Position numbers and translations under genes: made by a program | In this document: one piece after another, positions 32,663 to 40,931 of the stretch | Numbering within the stretch: the first letter of the stretch is position 1 | How the letters are laid out: each line of letters starts with the position of its first letter | The notes under the pieces: generated by a model | The model's input: only the letters and a program-made list of their open reading frames with translations | Told to the model about the DNA's origin: nothing | Database searches by the model: none | Origin: a bacterium | GTDB taxonomy: Bacteria; Desulfobacterota; Binatia; HRBIN30; CADEER01 | Direction: 5' to 3' | Length of the DNA: 64,000 nt | Assembly (NCBI GenBank): GCA_019637795.1 | Contig: JAHBUY010000005.1 | Coordinates: 124,001-188,000 of the forward strand

Positions 32663-33790
32663 TCAGGCAGGCGCCGCCAGCGGCGCCTGCCGGGCGTGGA
32701 AGAACCAGTCGTCGAGGACGACGCGGCGCGCGAACCAGCGCTGGCCGAACAACCGGCCGGCGAGCGCGGCGAGCAGCGCGGACGGCAGGCGGTCGAGCAG
32801 GCTGGGCGCCGCCTGCCGCGGGCCGAAGCGATCGACCACGGCGCGCTCGTAGGCGTCGCGGGCGCCGGCATCGACGCGACCGCCGGCGCCGGCGATCGCC
32901 CGCGCCGCCAACAGGGCCGACTCCACCGCCGGCCGGATACCCTCGCCGCTCTTCGGATAGGCGAGGCCGGCGGCGTCGCCGACCAGCAGCGCCCCATCGC
33001 CGGAGAGCGGCCGCGGCGCCTGGCCGTAGAGCAGGTAGGGATGGCCCTTCAGCGTGCCGCCCAGCGTTGCCGGCACGGTGCCGCGCGCCGCCAGCCAGTC
33101 GACGAAGGCGGCGACGTGCTGGGCGAGATGCGCGTTGCCCTGCCGGCCGAGGCCGATGTTGATGTGGTCGCCCTTGCGGAACACCCAGCCGTAGCCCTTG
33201 AGGTCGCGCGTGAAGAAGATCTCCGGCAAATCGGGGTCGACGCGGTAGCCGCTGCCCGCGGCCGGAATCGCGAACTCCGTCTCCTGGGCGGCGATGATCG
33301 GCTCGCCGTGGCCGAGCCGGGCCCCGAGCCGCTGCGCCACCGGACAGAAGTGGCCGCCGGCGCCGATCAGCACCGGCGCCCGCACGGCGTCGTTGACCAC
33401 CCAGTGGCCGTCGCGCCGGACCAGCGTCCGCACCGGCTCGCCGAGATGCCGGCGCGCTCCGGCGCGCGCCAGCAGGTAGTGGTCGAGCTCGCAGCGCCGG
33501 ATGCCGTAGCTGACGACATCGGGGTAGCGGACGCGCGCTTCGCGGTCGCCCTGCCGGCTCACCTGGAAGCCGCGGATCGGCTGGCAGGTCCGCCCGCCCG
33601 CCGCGTAGGCCGAAAGATCGAGGCCCAGCGCCGCCACCACGTGCGGCGTGATCCAGCCGGCGCAGATCTTGTCGCGCGGAAACGACGCGCGATCCCAGAC
33701 CAGGACGTCCGCGCCCTGCTGGCGCAGCGCCCACGCCGCCGTCGAGCCGGCGGGACCGCCGCCGACAATGAGGACGTCAGCCGATTCCAT
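32663..33790 (-). CDS. FAD-dependent oxidoreductase, geranylgeranyl-reductase family
   Basis: This 375-residue flavoprotein has the dinucleotide motif VLIVGGGPAGSTAAWALRQ at the N-terminus, FPRDKICAGWITPHVV typical of the geranylgeranyl reductase-related group, and GALLVGDAAGLAYPKSGEGI as the second FAD motif. Members reduce isoprenoid double bonds or halogenate/oxidise aromatic substrates; which applies here cannot be told. It lies between the tandem Usp gene and cyclopropane synthase on the same strand. A membrane-lipid role would fit the neighbour but is inference. Confidence 0.82.
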   Translation of the reverse strand: MESADVLIVGGGPAGSTAAWALRQQGADVLVWDRASFPRDKICAGWITPHVVAALGLDLSAYAAGGRTCQPIRGFQVSRQGDREARVRYPDVVSYGIRRCELDHYLLARAGARRHLGEPVRTLVRRDGHWVVNDAVRAPVLIGAGGHFCPVAQRLGARLGHGEPIIAAQETEFAIPAAGSGYRVDPDLPEIFFTRDLKGYGWVFRKGDHINIGLGRQGNAHLAQHVAAFVDWLAARGTVPATLGGTLKGHPYLLYGQAPRPLSGDGALLVGDAAGLAYPKSGEGIRPAVESALLAARAIAGAGGRVDAGARDAYERAVVDRFGPRQAAPSLLDRLPSALLAALAGRLFGQRWFARRVVLDDWFFHARQAPLAAPA

Positions 33791-33870
33791 GCCTCACGTC
33801 GCTGCCGCCCTCGCGCGGTGCCGCCGCGCCGTCGGCACGCAGCGCAGCGGCGCGTCCACGGGTCGCCACG

Positions 33871-35136
33871 TCAGCACCCGTCCGCGTACACGTGCGCCCG
33901 CGTCCAGGGAATGCCGTTGTGGCGCTGGCGCGCGAACACCACCTGGTAGAGCTGGAGCAGGCCGAGGCGGAAGGCGACGGTGGTGCCGGCGAGATAGAGC
34001 CGCCAGGCGCGGACGAAGCGGGCGTCGAACATCCGCTGCACGTCGTCGGCGCGCGCCTCGAAGCGCCGCAGCCACTCGGCGGCGGTGCGCTCGTAGTGCA
34101 GGCGCAGGTTCTCGACGTCGAGCACCGAGAGCCCGGCGGGCTCGAAGATCGCCGCCATCTGCCCCAGCGACGGCGGTTGGCCGCCGGGGAAGATGTGCTT
34201 CTCGACCCAGGCATTGAGGCGCGCCGGCCGGCTGCGGCCGATGGTGTGGATGAGGCCGCGGCCGTGCGGCTCGAGGCAGCGATCGATGAGCGCGCCGAGG
34301 GTGCCGTAGTTGGCGACGCCGACGTGCTCGAGCATGCCGACCGACATGAAGCAGTCGTAGGTGCCGGTGACGTTGCGATAGTCGTCCTCGACGAACTCGA
34401 CGCGATCGCCGAGGCCCTGCCGCTCCGCCTGCTCGCGCGCGTAGGCGATCTGCTCGTGCGAGATGTTGAAGGCGCGTACGGTGACCCCGTAGTGCCGCGC
34501 CATGTGCAGCGCCAGCGCGCCCCAGCCGCAGCCGGCCTCGACCACCCGCTCGCCGGGGCGCAGCGCCACCTTGCGGCAGACGTGGTGCATCTTCGCCACC
34601 TGCGCCTCCTCCAGGGTCGCCGCTGGCGTCGGGTAGTACGCGCAGGTGTAGAGCATCCGCTCGTCGAGCCACAGGCGGTAGAAGTCGTTGCCGAGGTCGT
34701 AGTGCTGGTGGATGTTGTGGCGCGAGCCGCGCAGCGAGTTGGCGCGCGGCTTGCGCGCGGAGAAGAACAGCCGCTCGATCAACGGCGACGGCGGCGTGCG
34801 ATAGGCGGCGGCGACCACCTCGACGAGGTCGCCCTCGATCTCGATCCGGCCGTCGGTGTAGCCCTCGCCGAACCCGATCTCCGGCATCCGCAGCATCGCG
34901 TAGAGCGTCGGTCGGTCGCGAAAGCGGACCGTGCCGACCACCTCGCCGTGGGGCGGATCGATCACCGTCTCGTCGGGCAGGACGCAGCGCAGGGGCGGGT
35001 CGCCGGCGAAGCGCAGGAAGGCGCGCAGGAGCGCGCGGTCGACCCCCTGCAGGCGGGCGGTCACCCGGCGAACCGTTCGCGGACGACCGGTGACGTTGGC
35101 GGCTCCACTCTCGGACAGCGGCTGCGTGATCGCCAT
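33871..35136 (-). CDS. cfa: Cyclopropane-fatty-acyl-phospholipid synthase family protein
   Basis: This 421-residue SAM methyltransferase acts on unsaturated phospholipid chains to form cyclopropane rings or methyl branches. The C-terminal domain has NIHQHYDLGNDFYRLWLD, MLYTCAYYPTPAATLEEAQ, the SAM motif VVEAGCGWGALALHMA and DRVEFVEDDYRNV, with SVGMLEHVG downstream. The N-terminal 120 residues match the family's substrate domain. The ATG at 35136 follows GGGAGGAT. Cyclopropanation is typical of entry into stationary phase, matching the neighbouring stress genes. Confidence 0.92.
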   Translation of the reverse strand: MAITQPLSESGAANVTGRPRTVRRVTARLQGVDRALLRAFLRFAGDPPLRCVLPDETVIDPPHGEVVGTVRFRDRPTLYAMLRMPEIGFGEGYTDGRIEIEGDLVEVVAAAYRTPPSPLIERLFFSARKPRANSLRGSRHNIHQHYDLGNDFYRLWLDERMLYTCAYYPTPAATLEEAQVAKMHHVCRKVALRPGERVVEAGCGWGALALHMARHYGVTVRAFNISHEQIAYAREQAERQGLGDRVEFVEDDYRNVTGTYDCFMSVGMLEHVGVANYGTLGALIDRCLEPHGRGLIHTIGRSRPARLNAWVEKHIFPGGQPPSLGQMAAIFEPAGLSVLDVENLRLHYERTAAEWLRRFEARADDVQRMFDARFVRAWRLYLAGTTVAFRLGLLQLYQVVFARQRHNGIPWTRAHVYADGC

Positions 35137-35235
35137 GGCGGATCCTCCCAGGGCTGGAATGATGCGCTGCCTTTCTTCTCTCCCCGTCACGGCGAGCCGT
35201 CAAGGGGCGACCGGAGATTGGCCAGCCGCCGCTCG

Positions 35236-36552
35236 TCAGCGCCCGTCGCCGCCCGCCCGCGCGAGATCGGCGCGGAAGTCCGGGTGCGCGATCGCGATCA
35301 GCGCCTCGCGGCGCTGGCGGGCGGTGAGCATGCCGAGGTTGGCGATGCCGTGTTCGGTGACGACGTACTGCACATGGTGGCGCGGCGTGCTGGTCGGGGT
35401 GCCCGGCGGCAGGCTGGCGACGATGCTCGAGACCGGCGCGCCGTTCACCGTCGCCGTCGAGTGCAGGCAGATGATGCTGCGCCCGTCCTCGCTGTCGTGC
35501 GCGCCGATGACGAACAGCTCGTGACCGCCGACCCCGGAATACTGCCGGGCGCCGATGGTGTCGGCCATCACCTGGCCGTTGAGGTCGACGGCGATCGCGC
35601 CGTTGATGCTCACCATGCGGCGATTGCGGCGGATCACCGCCGGATCGTTCACCTGCATGACCGGCAGCATCCGCACCTCGGGGTTGTGGTCGAGCCACCG
35701 GTAGAGCTCGCCGCTGCCGGCGCCGAAGGTGGCGATCGAGAACCCGTCGAACACGCCCTTGTGGTTGGTGATCTTGCCCGCCGCGTGCAGACGCATGATG
35801 CCGTCGACGAACATCTCGGTGTGGATGCCGAAGTCGCCCTTGCGGCCGTCGGCGAGGAGCTGCGCCACGATGTTGGGGATGGCGCCGATGCCGAACTGCA
35901 GCGTCGCGCCGTCCGGCACCAGCGATTCGACGCTGGCGCCGATGGTGCGATCGGCGTCGCCGATCGCGATGTCCGGCAGGACGAAGGCGTGGCGGTCCGA
36001 CTCGATCACCGCGTCGACCTCCGACACGTGCACGCGGTGCCCGCCGTACTGTCCCAGGCCGAAGACGTGCGGCATGTCGGCCACCACCTCGACGACCGCC
36101 AGGCGGTCGCGGTCGCGCATGGCATCGATGAACGCCTCGAAGGTGGCGCCGGCGTGCAGGCCGAAGCTGAAGTAGCCGCGCTCGTCCATCGGCGCCACCG
36201 CCGACACCAGCACCCGCGGCTTGGCGGCGCGGGCGTAGCGCTCCCAGCCGATGAAGTCGGCCGGCAGGTAGTCGATCGGCACGCCGGCGGCGACCATCAT
36301 GCGTTCGATCGGCCCGAAGAAGCCGCTGATGAACTGCACCCCGCGGCGCTGCAGGAAGCCGTACGGCTCGATCAGCAGGCCGCTGAACACCGTCAGCCCA
36401 TCCCAGTCGTCGCGCTCGCCGAGCGCCGCCAGAAAGGCCGCCGGCTGCCCGGTGGCGATCGGCACCGCCACCGTGTCGTTGCGGCGCAGATCGTCCACCA
36501 CCTGCCGCGGCGTCCGCAGCTTCTGCTCGTAGACCTCGGCGTGCGTGCTCAT
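35236..36552 (-). CDS. Acetyl-CoA hydrolase/transferase (4-hydroxybutyrate CoA-transferase-like)
   Basis: The 438-residue protein belongs to the class I CoA-transferase group that includes 4-hydroxybutyrate CoA-transferase and acetyl-CoA hydrolase. Visible signatures are DTVAVPIATGQPAAFLAAL, QFISGFFGPIERMM, LQFGIGAIPNIVAQLL and FGIHTEMFVDGIMRLH, with QYVVTEHGIANLGMLTARQR at the C-terminus. It moves CoA between acetate and an acyl group or hydrolyses acyl-CoA. It is divergent from the Pat-like acetyltransferase, which also uses acyl-CoA, so the two may balance the acetyl-CoA pool. Substrate specificity is not visible. Confidence 0.85.
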   Translation of the reverse strand: MSTHAEVYEQKLRTPRQVVDDLRRNDTVAVPIATGQPAAFLAALGERDDWDGLTVFSGLLIEPYGFLQRRGVQFISGFFGPIERMMVAAGVPIDYLPADFIGWERYARAAKPRVLVSAVAPMDERGYFSFGLHAGATFEAFIDAMRDRDRLAVVEVVADMPHVFGLGQYGGHRVHVSEVDAVIESDRHAFVLPDIAIGDADRTIGASVESLVPDGATLQFGIGAIPNIVAQLLADGRKGDFGIHTEMFVDGIMRLHAAGKITNHKGVFDGFSIATFGAGSGELYRWLDHNPEVRMLPVMQVNDPAVIRRNRRMVSINGAIAVDLNGQVMADTIGARQYSGVGGHELFVIGAHDSEDGRSIICLHSTATVNGAPVSSIVASLPPGTPTSTPRHHVQYVVTEHGIANLGMLTARQRREALIAIAHPDFRADLARAGGDGR

Positions 36553-36654
36553 GCGGGGCCATTAGCACCCGCGCCACGGCGCCGGGAGTGCGAATCCGCA
36601 CGGCCAACCCGACGTTCCCAGCAGCGCGCGGCCGCGACCCGGCGCTCCGCGGTG

Positions 36655-36704
36655 GCCATCCGTGGTCATCCGTGCCCATCTGTGGCCATCCGCGTCCATC
36701 TGTG
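36655..36704. repeat. Five tandem 10-base units next to the acetyltransferase start
   Basis: The units are CCATCCGTGG, TCATCCGTGC, CCATCTGTGG, CCATCCGCGT and CCATCTGTGG, exactly ten bases apart from 36655. The array ends 12 bases before the ATG of the next gene, and the ribosome-binding sequence ATAAGGA starts where it stops. The words resemble the GTTCATCCGTG words at 4.4 kb. No inverted arm is seen here. Confidence 0.85.
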
Positions 36705-36716
36705 GATAAGGAACGC

Positions 36717-39380
36717 ATGGCGAGCGACGCGGCCACCTTCGCGGCCGATCGGGTGCTGCGCGACGGCGGCTCGATCCACGTCCGCGCCATCCGCCCCGAC
36801 GACAAGGCGCGCCTCAACGACCACTTCGCGCGCCTCAGCGCCCGCTCGGTCTACTTCCGCTTCTTCCGCGTCAAGAAGCGGCTGACCGACGACGAGCTGC
36901 GGCAGTTCACCGAGCTCGACTTCGACCGCCAGGTGGGGCTGGTCGCCACCCTGCGCGGCGACGGCGACGAGCGGATCATCGGCGTCGGCCGCTACGCCGA
37001 GATCGGCGCGCCGGGGCAGCCGCGCCGCGCCGAGGTCGCCTTCGCGGTCGCCGACGACCACCAGCGGCGCGGCATCGGCGCCGTGCTGCTCGAGCACCTC
37101 GCCGACATCGCCCGCCGCCACGGCATCGAGGAATTCGAGGCCGACGTGCTGGGCGAGAACAACGGCATGCTGGCGGTCTTCCTGCGCAGCGGCTTCCGGG
37201 TGACACGGGCGCTCGAGCACGGCGTCTTCCATCTCTCGTTCCCGACCGAGGCGACCCCCGATTCGCTCGCGGTCCAGGAGCGCCGCGAGCGCGCCGCCGC
37301 CGCGGCCAGTTTGCGCAGCGTGCTGGCGCCGCGCGCCGTCGCCGTGGTCGGCGCCTCGCCGCGGCCCGATTCGCTGGGCGGCGCCTTCCTTTCCCACCTG
37401 CGGCGCGGCGGCTTCCGCGGCCCCATCTACCCCGTGCACCACCAGGCGACGGCGGTGGCCGGGCTGCCGGCGTTCGCGCGCGTCGGCGACATCGGCGCCC
37501 CCGTCGACCTCGCCCTCGTCGCGGTGCCGGCGGAGGAGCTGCCGGCGGTGGTGGAGGACTGCGCCGCCGCCGGCGTGCGCGCCCTGGTGGTCGCCTCCGG
37601 CGGCTACGCCGAAACCGGCCCGGCCGGGCGCGAGGCGCAGCGCCAGCTCGCGGCGCTGGTGCGCGCCTCGGGCATGCGGCTGATCGGCCCCAACAGCATG
37701 GGCGTGCTCAATACCGACCCGGCGGTGTCGCTCGACGCGACCGCCGCCGACCGGGCGGTGACGCCGGGCGGCGTCGGCCTGCTGGCGCAGAGCGGCGCCG
37801 TCAGCCTGGCCCTGCTCGAGCGCTGCGCGCGCCTCGGCATCGGCCTGTCGAGCTTCGTCTCGGTCGGCAACAAGGCCGACGTCTCGGGCAACGACCTGCT
37901 CGCCTACTGGAACGAGGATCCGCGCACCACCGTCGTGCTCCTCTACCTGGAGGCCTTCGGCAATCCGCGCCGCTTCGCGCGGCTCGCCCCGATGGTGGCG
38001 CGGCAGAAGCCGATCGTCGCCGTCGCCGCCAGCCGCGGCGCCCTGCGCGACGCCGCCTCGGGCGAACGCGACATCGTCGTCGACGCGCTCTTCGAGCAGG
38101 CGGGCGTGATCCGCACCGACAGCCTCGAGGAGCTGTTCGAGGTCGCCGCGCTGCTCGCCAACCAACCCGTGCCGGCGGGGCCGCGCGTCGCCGCGGCGAG
38201 CAACGCGGCCGGCCTGGCGGCGTTCTTCGCCAGCGCCAGCCTCGCCGGCGGCCTGAGGCTGCCGGCGCTCGACGCGGCGACCCGCGCGGCGCTGCGCGGC
38301 GCCCTGCCCGCCGCGGTGACCCTCGCCAACCCGCTCGATCTGCTGGCGCCGGCGCGCCCGGCCGAGTACACCGCCGCCCTCGCCGCGCTCGGCGCCCAGG
38401 CCGACGTCGACGCCGTGGTCGCCATCTTCGTCTCGCCACGCGCCGCCGAAGCCGACGCCTACGCCGCCGCGATCGCCGCCGGCGCCGCCGCGGTGCCGGC
38501 GCACAAGCCGGTGCTGGCGGTCTTCCTCTGCGGCGGCCGCATCCCGCAGGCGCTGCACGCCGGCGCCCGCGGGCGGCTGCCGGCGTACGAGTTCCCGGAG
38601 AGCGCGGCGCACGCGCTGGCGGCGGCGGCGCGCTACGCGGCGTGGCGGCAGCGACCGGTCGGGGAGGTGCGCGCGCTCGCCGCGGCGGAGGAGGAGGCGG
38701 TGCGCGCGGTGGTCGATCGCGTCCGCGCCGGCGCGACCGGTCCGGTCGTGGTCGCGCCGGCCGACCTGGCGGCGATCCTGCGCGCCGGCGGCATCGCCCA
38801 GGCGATGAGCGAGCAGGTCGACCTCGACGAGGCCGCCGACGCCGGGGAGCGCCTCGGCTACCCGCTGGTCGTCAAGGCCGTGCGCGCGCCGCATCCCGAG
38901 GGCGTGCGCGCTCCCAGGCCCATGCGCCTCGGCCTGCGCACCGCCGCCGACGTCGCGACCGCCATCGCCGAGCTGCGCGCCGCGGCGCCGGGGCTCGCCG
39001 AGGTGATCCTGCAGCGCGAGATCGAACCGGTGCTCGAGGCGCGCGTCGGCGTCTGCGTCGATCCCACCTTCGGCCCGCTGGTCACCTGCGGTCTCGGCGG
39101 CGCCATCGGCATCCTCGCCCGCGACGTCGCCCACCGCCTGCCGCCGGTGAGCGACGTCGACGCGGCGGCGATGCTCGATCGCCTCCGCCTGGCGCCGCTG
39201 CTCGACGGCTACTACGGTCGCGCCCCCGCCGATCGCGCCGCGCTGCTCGATCTCATCCGCCGCGTCTCGGCGCTGGTCGAGATCGTTCCCGAGATCGTCG
39301 CCCTGGAGCTCGACCCCATCGCCCTGCTCGCCCCCGGCGCCGGCGCGGTGGTGCTCAACGCCCGCCTGACCCTGCTCTGA
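36717..39380 (+). CDS. Pat-like protein acetyltransferase: GNAT fused to NDP-forming acyl-CoA synthetase
   Basis: This 887-residue protein starts with a GNAT domain (about 20-180: VRAIRPDDKARL, then HQRRGIGAVLLEHLADIA), followed by a CoA-binding/ligase alpha-type region (AVVGASPRPDSLGGAFLSHL, LIGPNSMGVLN, GVGLLAQSGAVSLALLE) and an ATP-grasp beta-type region (YPLVVKAVRAPHPEG). Pat/PatZ-type enzymes acetylate and inactivate acetyl-CoA synthetase and other proteins. In active ADP-forming synthetases a catalytic His lies in a segment like AASHTG; here that place reads AASGERDI, so the synthetase part is probably a regulatory domain, as in Pat. The GNAT is N-terminal, whereas it is C-terminal in the enteric enzyme. 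Confidence 0.85.
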   Translation: MASDAATFAADRVLRDGGSIHVRAIRPDDKARLNDHFARLSARSVYFRFFRVKKRLTDDELRQFTELDFDRQVGLVATLRGDGDERIIGVGRYAEIGAPGQPRRAEVAFAVADDHQRRGIGAVLLEHLADIARRHGIEEFEADVLGENNGMLAVFLRSGFRVTRALEHGVFHLSFPTEATPDSLAVQERRERAAAAASLRSVLAPRAVAVVGASPRPDSLGGAFLSHLRRGGFRGPIYPVHHQATAVAGLPAFARVGDIGAPVDLALVAVPAEELPAVVEDCAAAGVRALVVASGGYAETGPAGREAQRQLAALVRASGMRLIGPNSMGVLNTDPAVSLDATAADRAVTPGGVGLLAQSGAVSLALLERCARLGIGLSSFVSVGNKADVSGNDLLAYWNEDPRTTVVLLYLEAFGNPRRFARLAPMVARQKPIVAVAASRGALRDAASGERDIVVDALFEQAGVIRTDSLEELFEVAALLANQPVPAGPRVAAASNAAGLAAFFASASLAGGLRLPALDAATRAALRGALPAAVTLANPLDLLAPARPAEYTAALAALGAQADVDAVVAIFVSPRAAEADAYAAAIAAGAAAVPAHKPVLAVFLCGGRIPQALHAGARGRLPAYEFPESAAHALAAAARYAAWRQRPVGEVRALAAAEEEAVRAVVDRVRAGATGPVVVAPADLAAILRAGGIAQAMSEQVDLDEAADAGERLGYPLVVKAVRAPHPEGVRAPRPMRLGLRTAADVATAIAELRAAAPGLAEVILQREIEPVLEARVGVCVDPTFGPLVTCGLGGAIGILARDVAHRLPPVSDVDAAAMLDRLRLAPLLDGYYGRAPADRAALLDLIRRVSALVEIVPEIVALELDPIALLAPGAGAVVLNARLTLL

Positions 39381-39398
39381 CCGCCCGGCAGCCCCGTG

Positions 39399-39419
39399 GA
39401 AGTTCGTCGCTTGAACTTT
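39399..39419. promoter_or_regulatory. Palindrome AAGTTC-N7-GAACTT upstream of MFS gene
   Basis: The perfect 6-base inverted repeat lies at 39400-39405 and 39413-39418, flanked by similar bases, about 80 bases before the transporter start. It overlaps TTGAAC, a possible -35 box. It could be an operator; nothing else supports this. Confidence 0.25.
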
Positions 39420-39496
39420 CGGGTCGGTGGCGCAGACTCGACCGCGCGCCGCGGCCCGCTCGTCGGCGGCGCTGCACGGAAAGGCGACTCGGCGTC

Positions 39497-40849
39497 GTGC
39501 TGCTCAACCAGAACGAGACACCCTCGGCCCGCCACTATCTCATCCTCGCCATGGCGTGGGCGGGATGGGTTTTCGATTTCTATGACCTGATGCTGTTCTC
39601 CTTCCTCCTGGTGGCGATCCAGCGCGACCTCGGACTGGCGGACAGCGAGCTCTCCCTCCTGCTCGGCTCCAGCCTCGCCGCGACCGCGGTGGGCGGCCTG
39701 TTCTTCGGTTGGCTGGCGGATCGCGTCGGCCGCAAGCTGGTGCTGTCGGCCACCATCCTGACCTACTCGCTCGGCACCTTCCTGTGCGGGTTCGGCGTCA
39801 GCCTGCCGGCGCTGTTGCTCTTCCGCGTCATCACCGGCCTCGGCGTCGGCGGCGAGTGGGCGACCGGGCAGACGATGGTGGGCGAGACCTTCCCGGCGCG
39901 CATGCGCGCCCGCGTCTCGGCGGTGATGCAGACCGGCGCCCCGGTCGGCATCGCGCTCGCCACGGTGGTCGGGGCCTTCCTCGAGCCGCTGTTCGCGCAG
40001 ACGTTCGGGCCGAGCTGGGGATGGCGGACGTGTTTCTTCATCTCGGTGCTGCCCGCGGCGCTGGTGATCGTCATCCGCCGCTTCCTGCCCGAGTCCGACA
40101 TCTGGGAGGAGTGGCAGCGGCACCCCGAACGCGCCGAGGTGTCCGGCGGCGACTTCCTCGTCTCGCTGCGGCGCGACCGCGGCTTGCGACGCCTGTTCCT
40201 CGTCGGCCTCGTGCTGGCCGTCACCGACATGTCCGCCTACTGGTTCACCTACTCGTGGATGCCGGCGTACCTCTACGACCGCCTCCACTTCTCGATGGCC
40301 AGGTCGGGCGTCTGGATGCTCGTCACCCAGGGCGGGGCGCTGCTCGGTTATCTCTCCTTCGGCGTCATCGCCGACCGGCACGGGCGGCGCATCGCCTACA
40401 GCATCTATTCGGTCATCTGGGCGACGGGCCTGCTGTTGGTGACCTGGTTCTGGAGCGACCTCGTCGCGCTGCCGGCGCTGATCCTGGCCTCGATGTTCCT
40501 GGTCGGCGTCGGGACGGGAAACTTCTCCGCCTACGGACCGATCTTCGCCGAGCTCTTTCCCACCCGCATCCGCAACACGGCCATGGGGGCCGCGTTCAAT
40601 CTGGCGCGCGGCGTCCAGTTCTTCACCCCGCTGATCATCACCTGGGTCGCCGCGCACGGCATCGGCAACGCGCGCGACCTGGGGCTCGGCATCTCGCTCG
40701 GCGCCGGCTTCGCGCTCTTCACCGGCATCTGGGTCTGGGTGCTCCCGGAGACCCGCGGGACGCAGATCTTCGCCGCGGACATGCGCCGCGAGGGCGACGC
40801 GCCCCTTCGCCAGGACGCCATCCCCTCCCCGCCGACGCGGGCAGCGTGA
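39497..40849 (+). CDS. MFS transporter, metabolite:H+ symporter type
   Basis: This is a 450-residue protein with twelve hydrophobic segments. The MFS signature GWLADRVGRKLVL lies between helices 2 and 3, and the sugar/metabolite symporter features GLGVGGEWATGQTMVGETFP and VIADRHGRRIAYSI are clear; PETRGTQIF ends helix 12. The DFYDLMLFSFLLVAIQ start is typical of the aromatic acid, sialic acid and proline/betaine symporter group. The substrate cannot be told from sequence. The GTG at 39497 gives VLLNQNETPSARHYL; no better start with a ribosome-binding site is visible. A much longer frame upstream is a shadow of the acetyltransferase gene. Confidence 0.82.
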   Translation: MLLNQNETPSARHYLILAMAWAGWVFDFYDLMLFSFLLVAIQRDLGLADSELSLLLGSSLAATAVGGLFFGWLADRVGRKLVLSATILTYSLGTFLCGFGVSLPALLLFRVITGLGVGGEWATGQTMVGETFPARMRARVSAVMQTGAPVGIALATVVGAFLEPLFAQTFGPSWGWRTCFFISVLPAALVIVIRRFLPESDIWEEWQRHPERAEVSGGDFLVSLRRDRGLRRLFLVGLVLAVTDMSAYWFTYSWMPAYLYDRLHFSMARSGVWMLVTQGGALLGYLSFGVIADRHGRRIAYSIYSVIWATGLLLVTWFWSDLVALPALILASMFLVGVGTGNFSAYGPIFAELFPTRIRNTAMGAAFNLARGVQFFTPLIITWVAAHGIGNARDLGLGISLGAGFALFTGIWVWVLPETRGTQIFAADMRREGDAPLRQDAIPSPPTRAA

Positions 40850-40931
40850 GCACCGCCACGGGCGTTTTCGTTGCCTCACGCGACGCGGCGGCGTACCCAT
40901 TCTGTGTCCCGCCCGCTCGTTCCGCGGCTCC

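Noticed and set aside
33794..36885. Very long minus and plus frames across cyclopropane synthase and CoA-transferase
   Set aside because: They lie on real genes in other frames and have the repetitive Arg/Ala composition of shadow frames.
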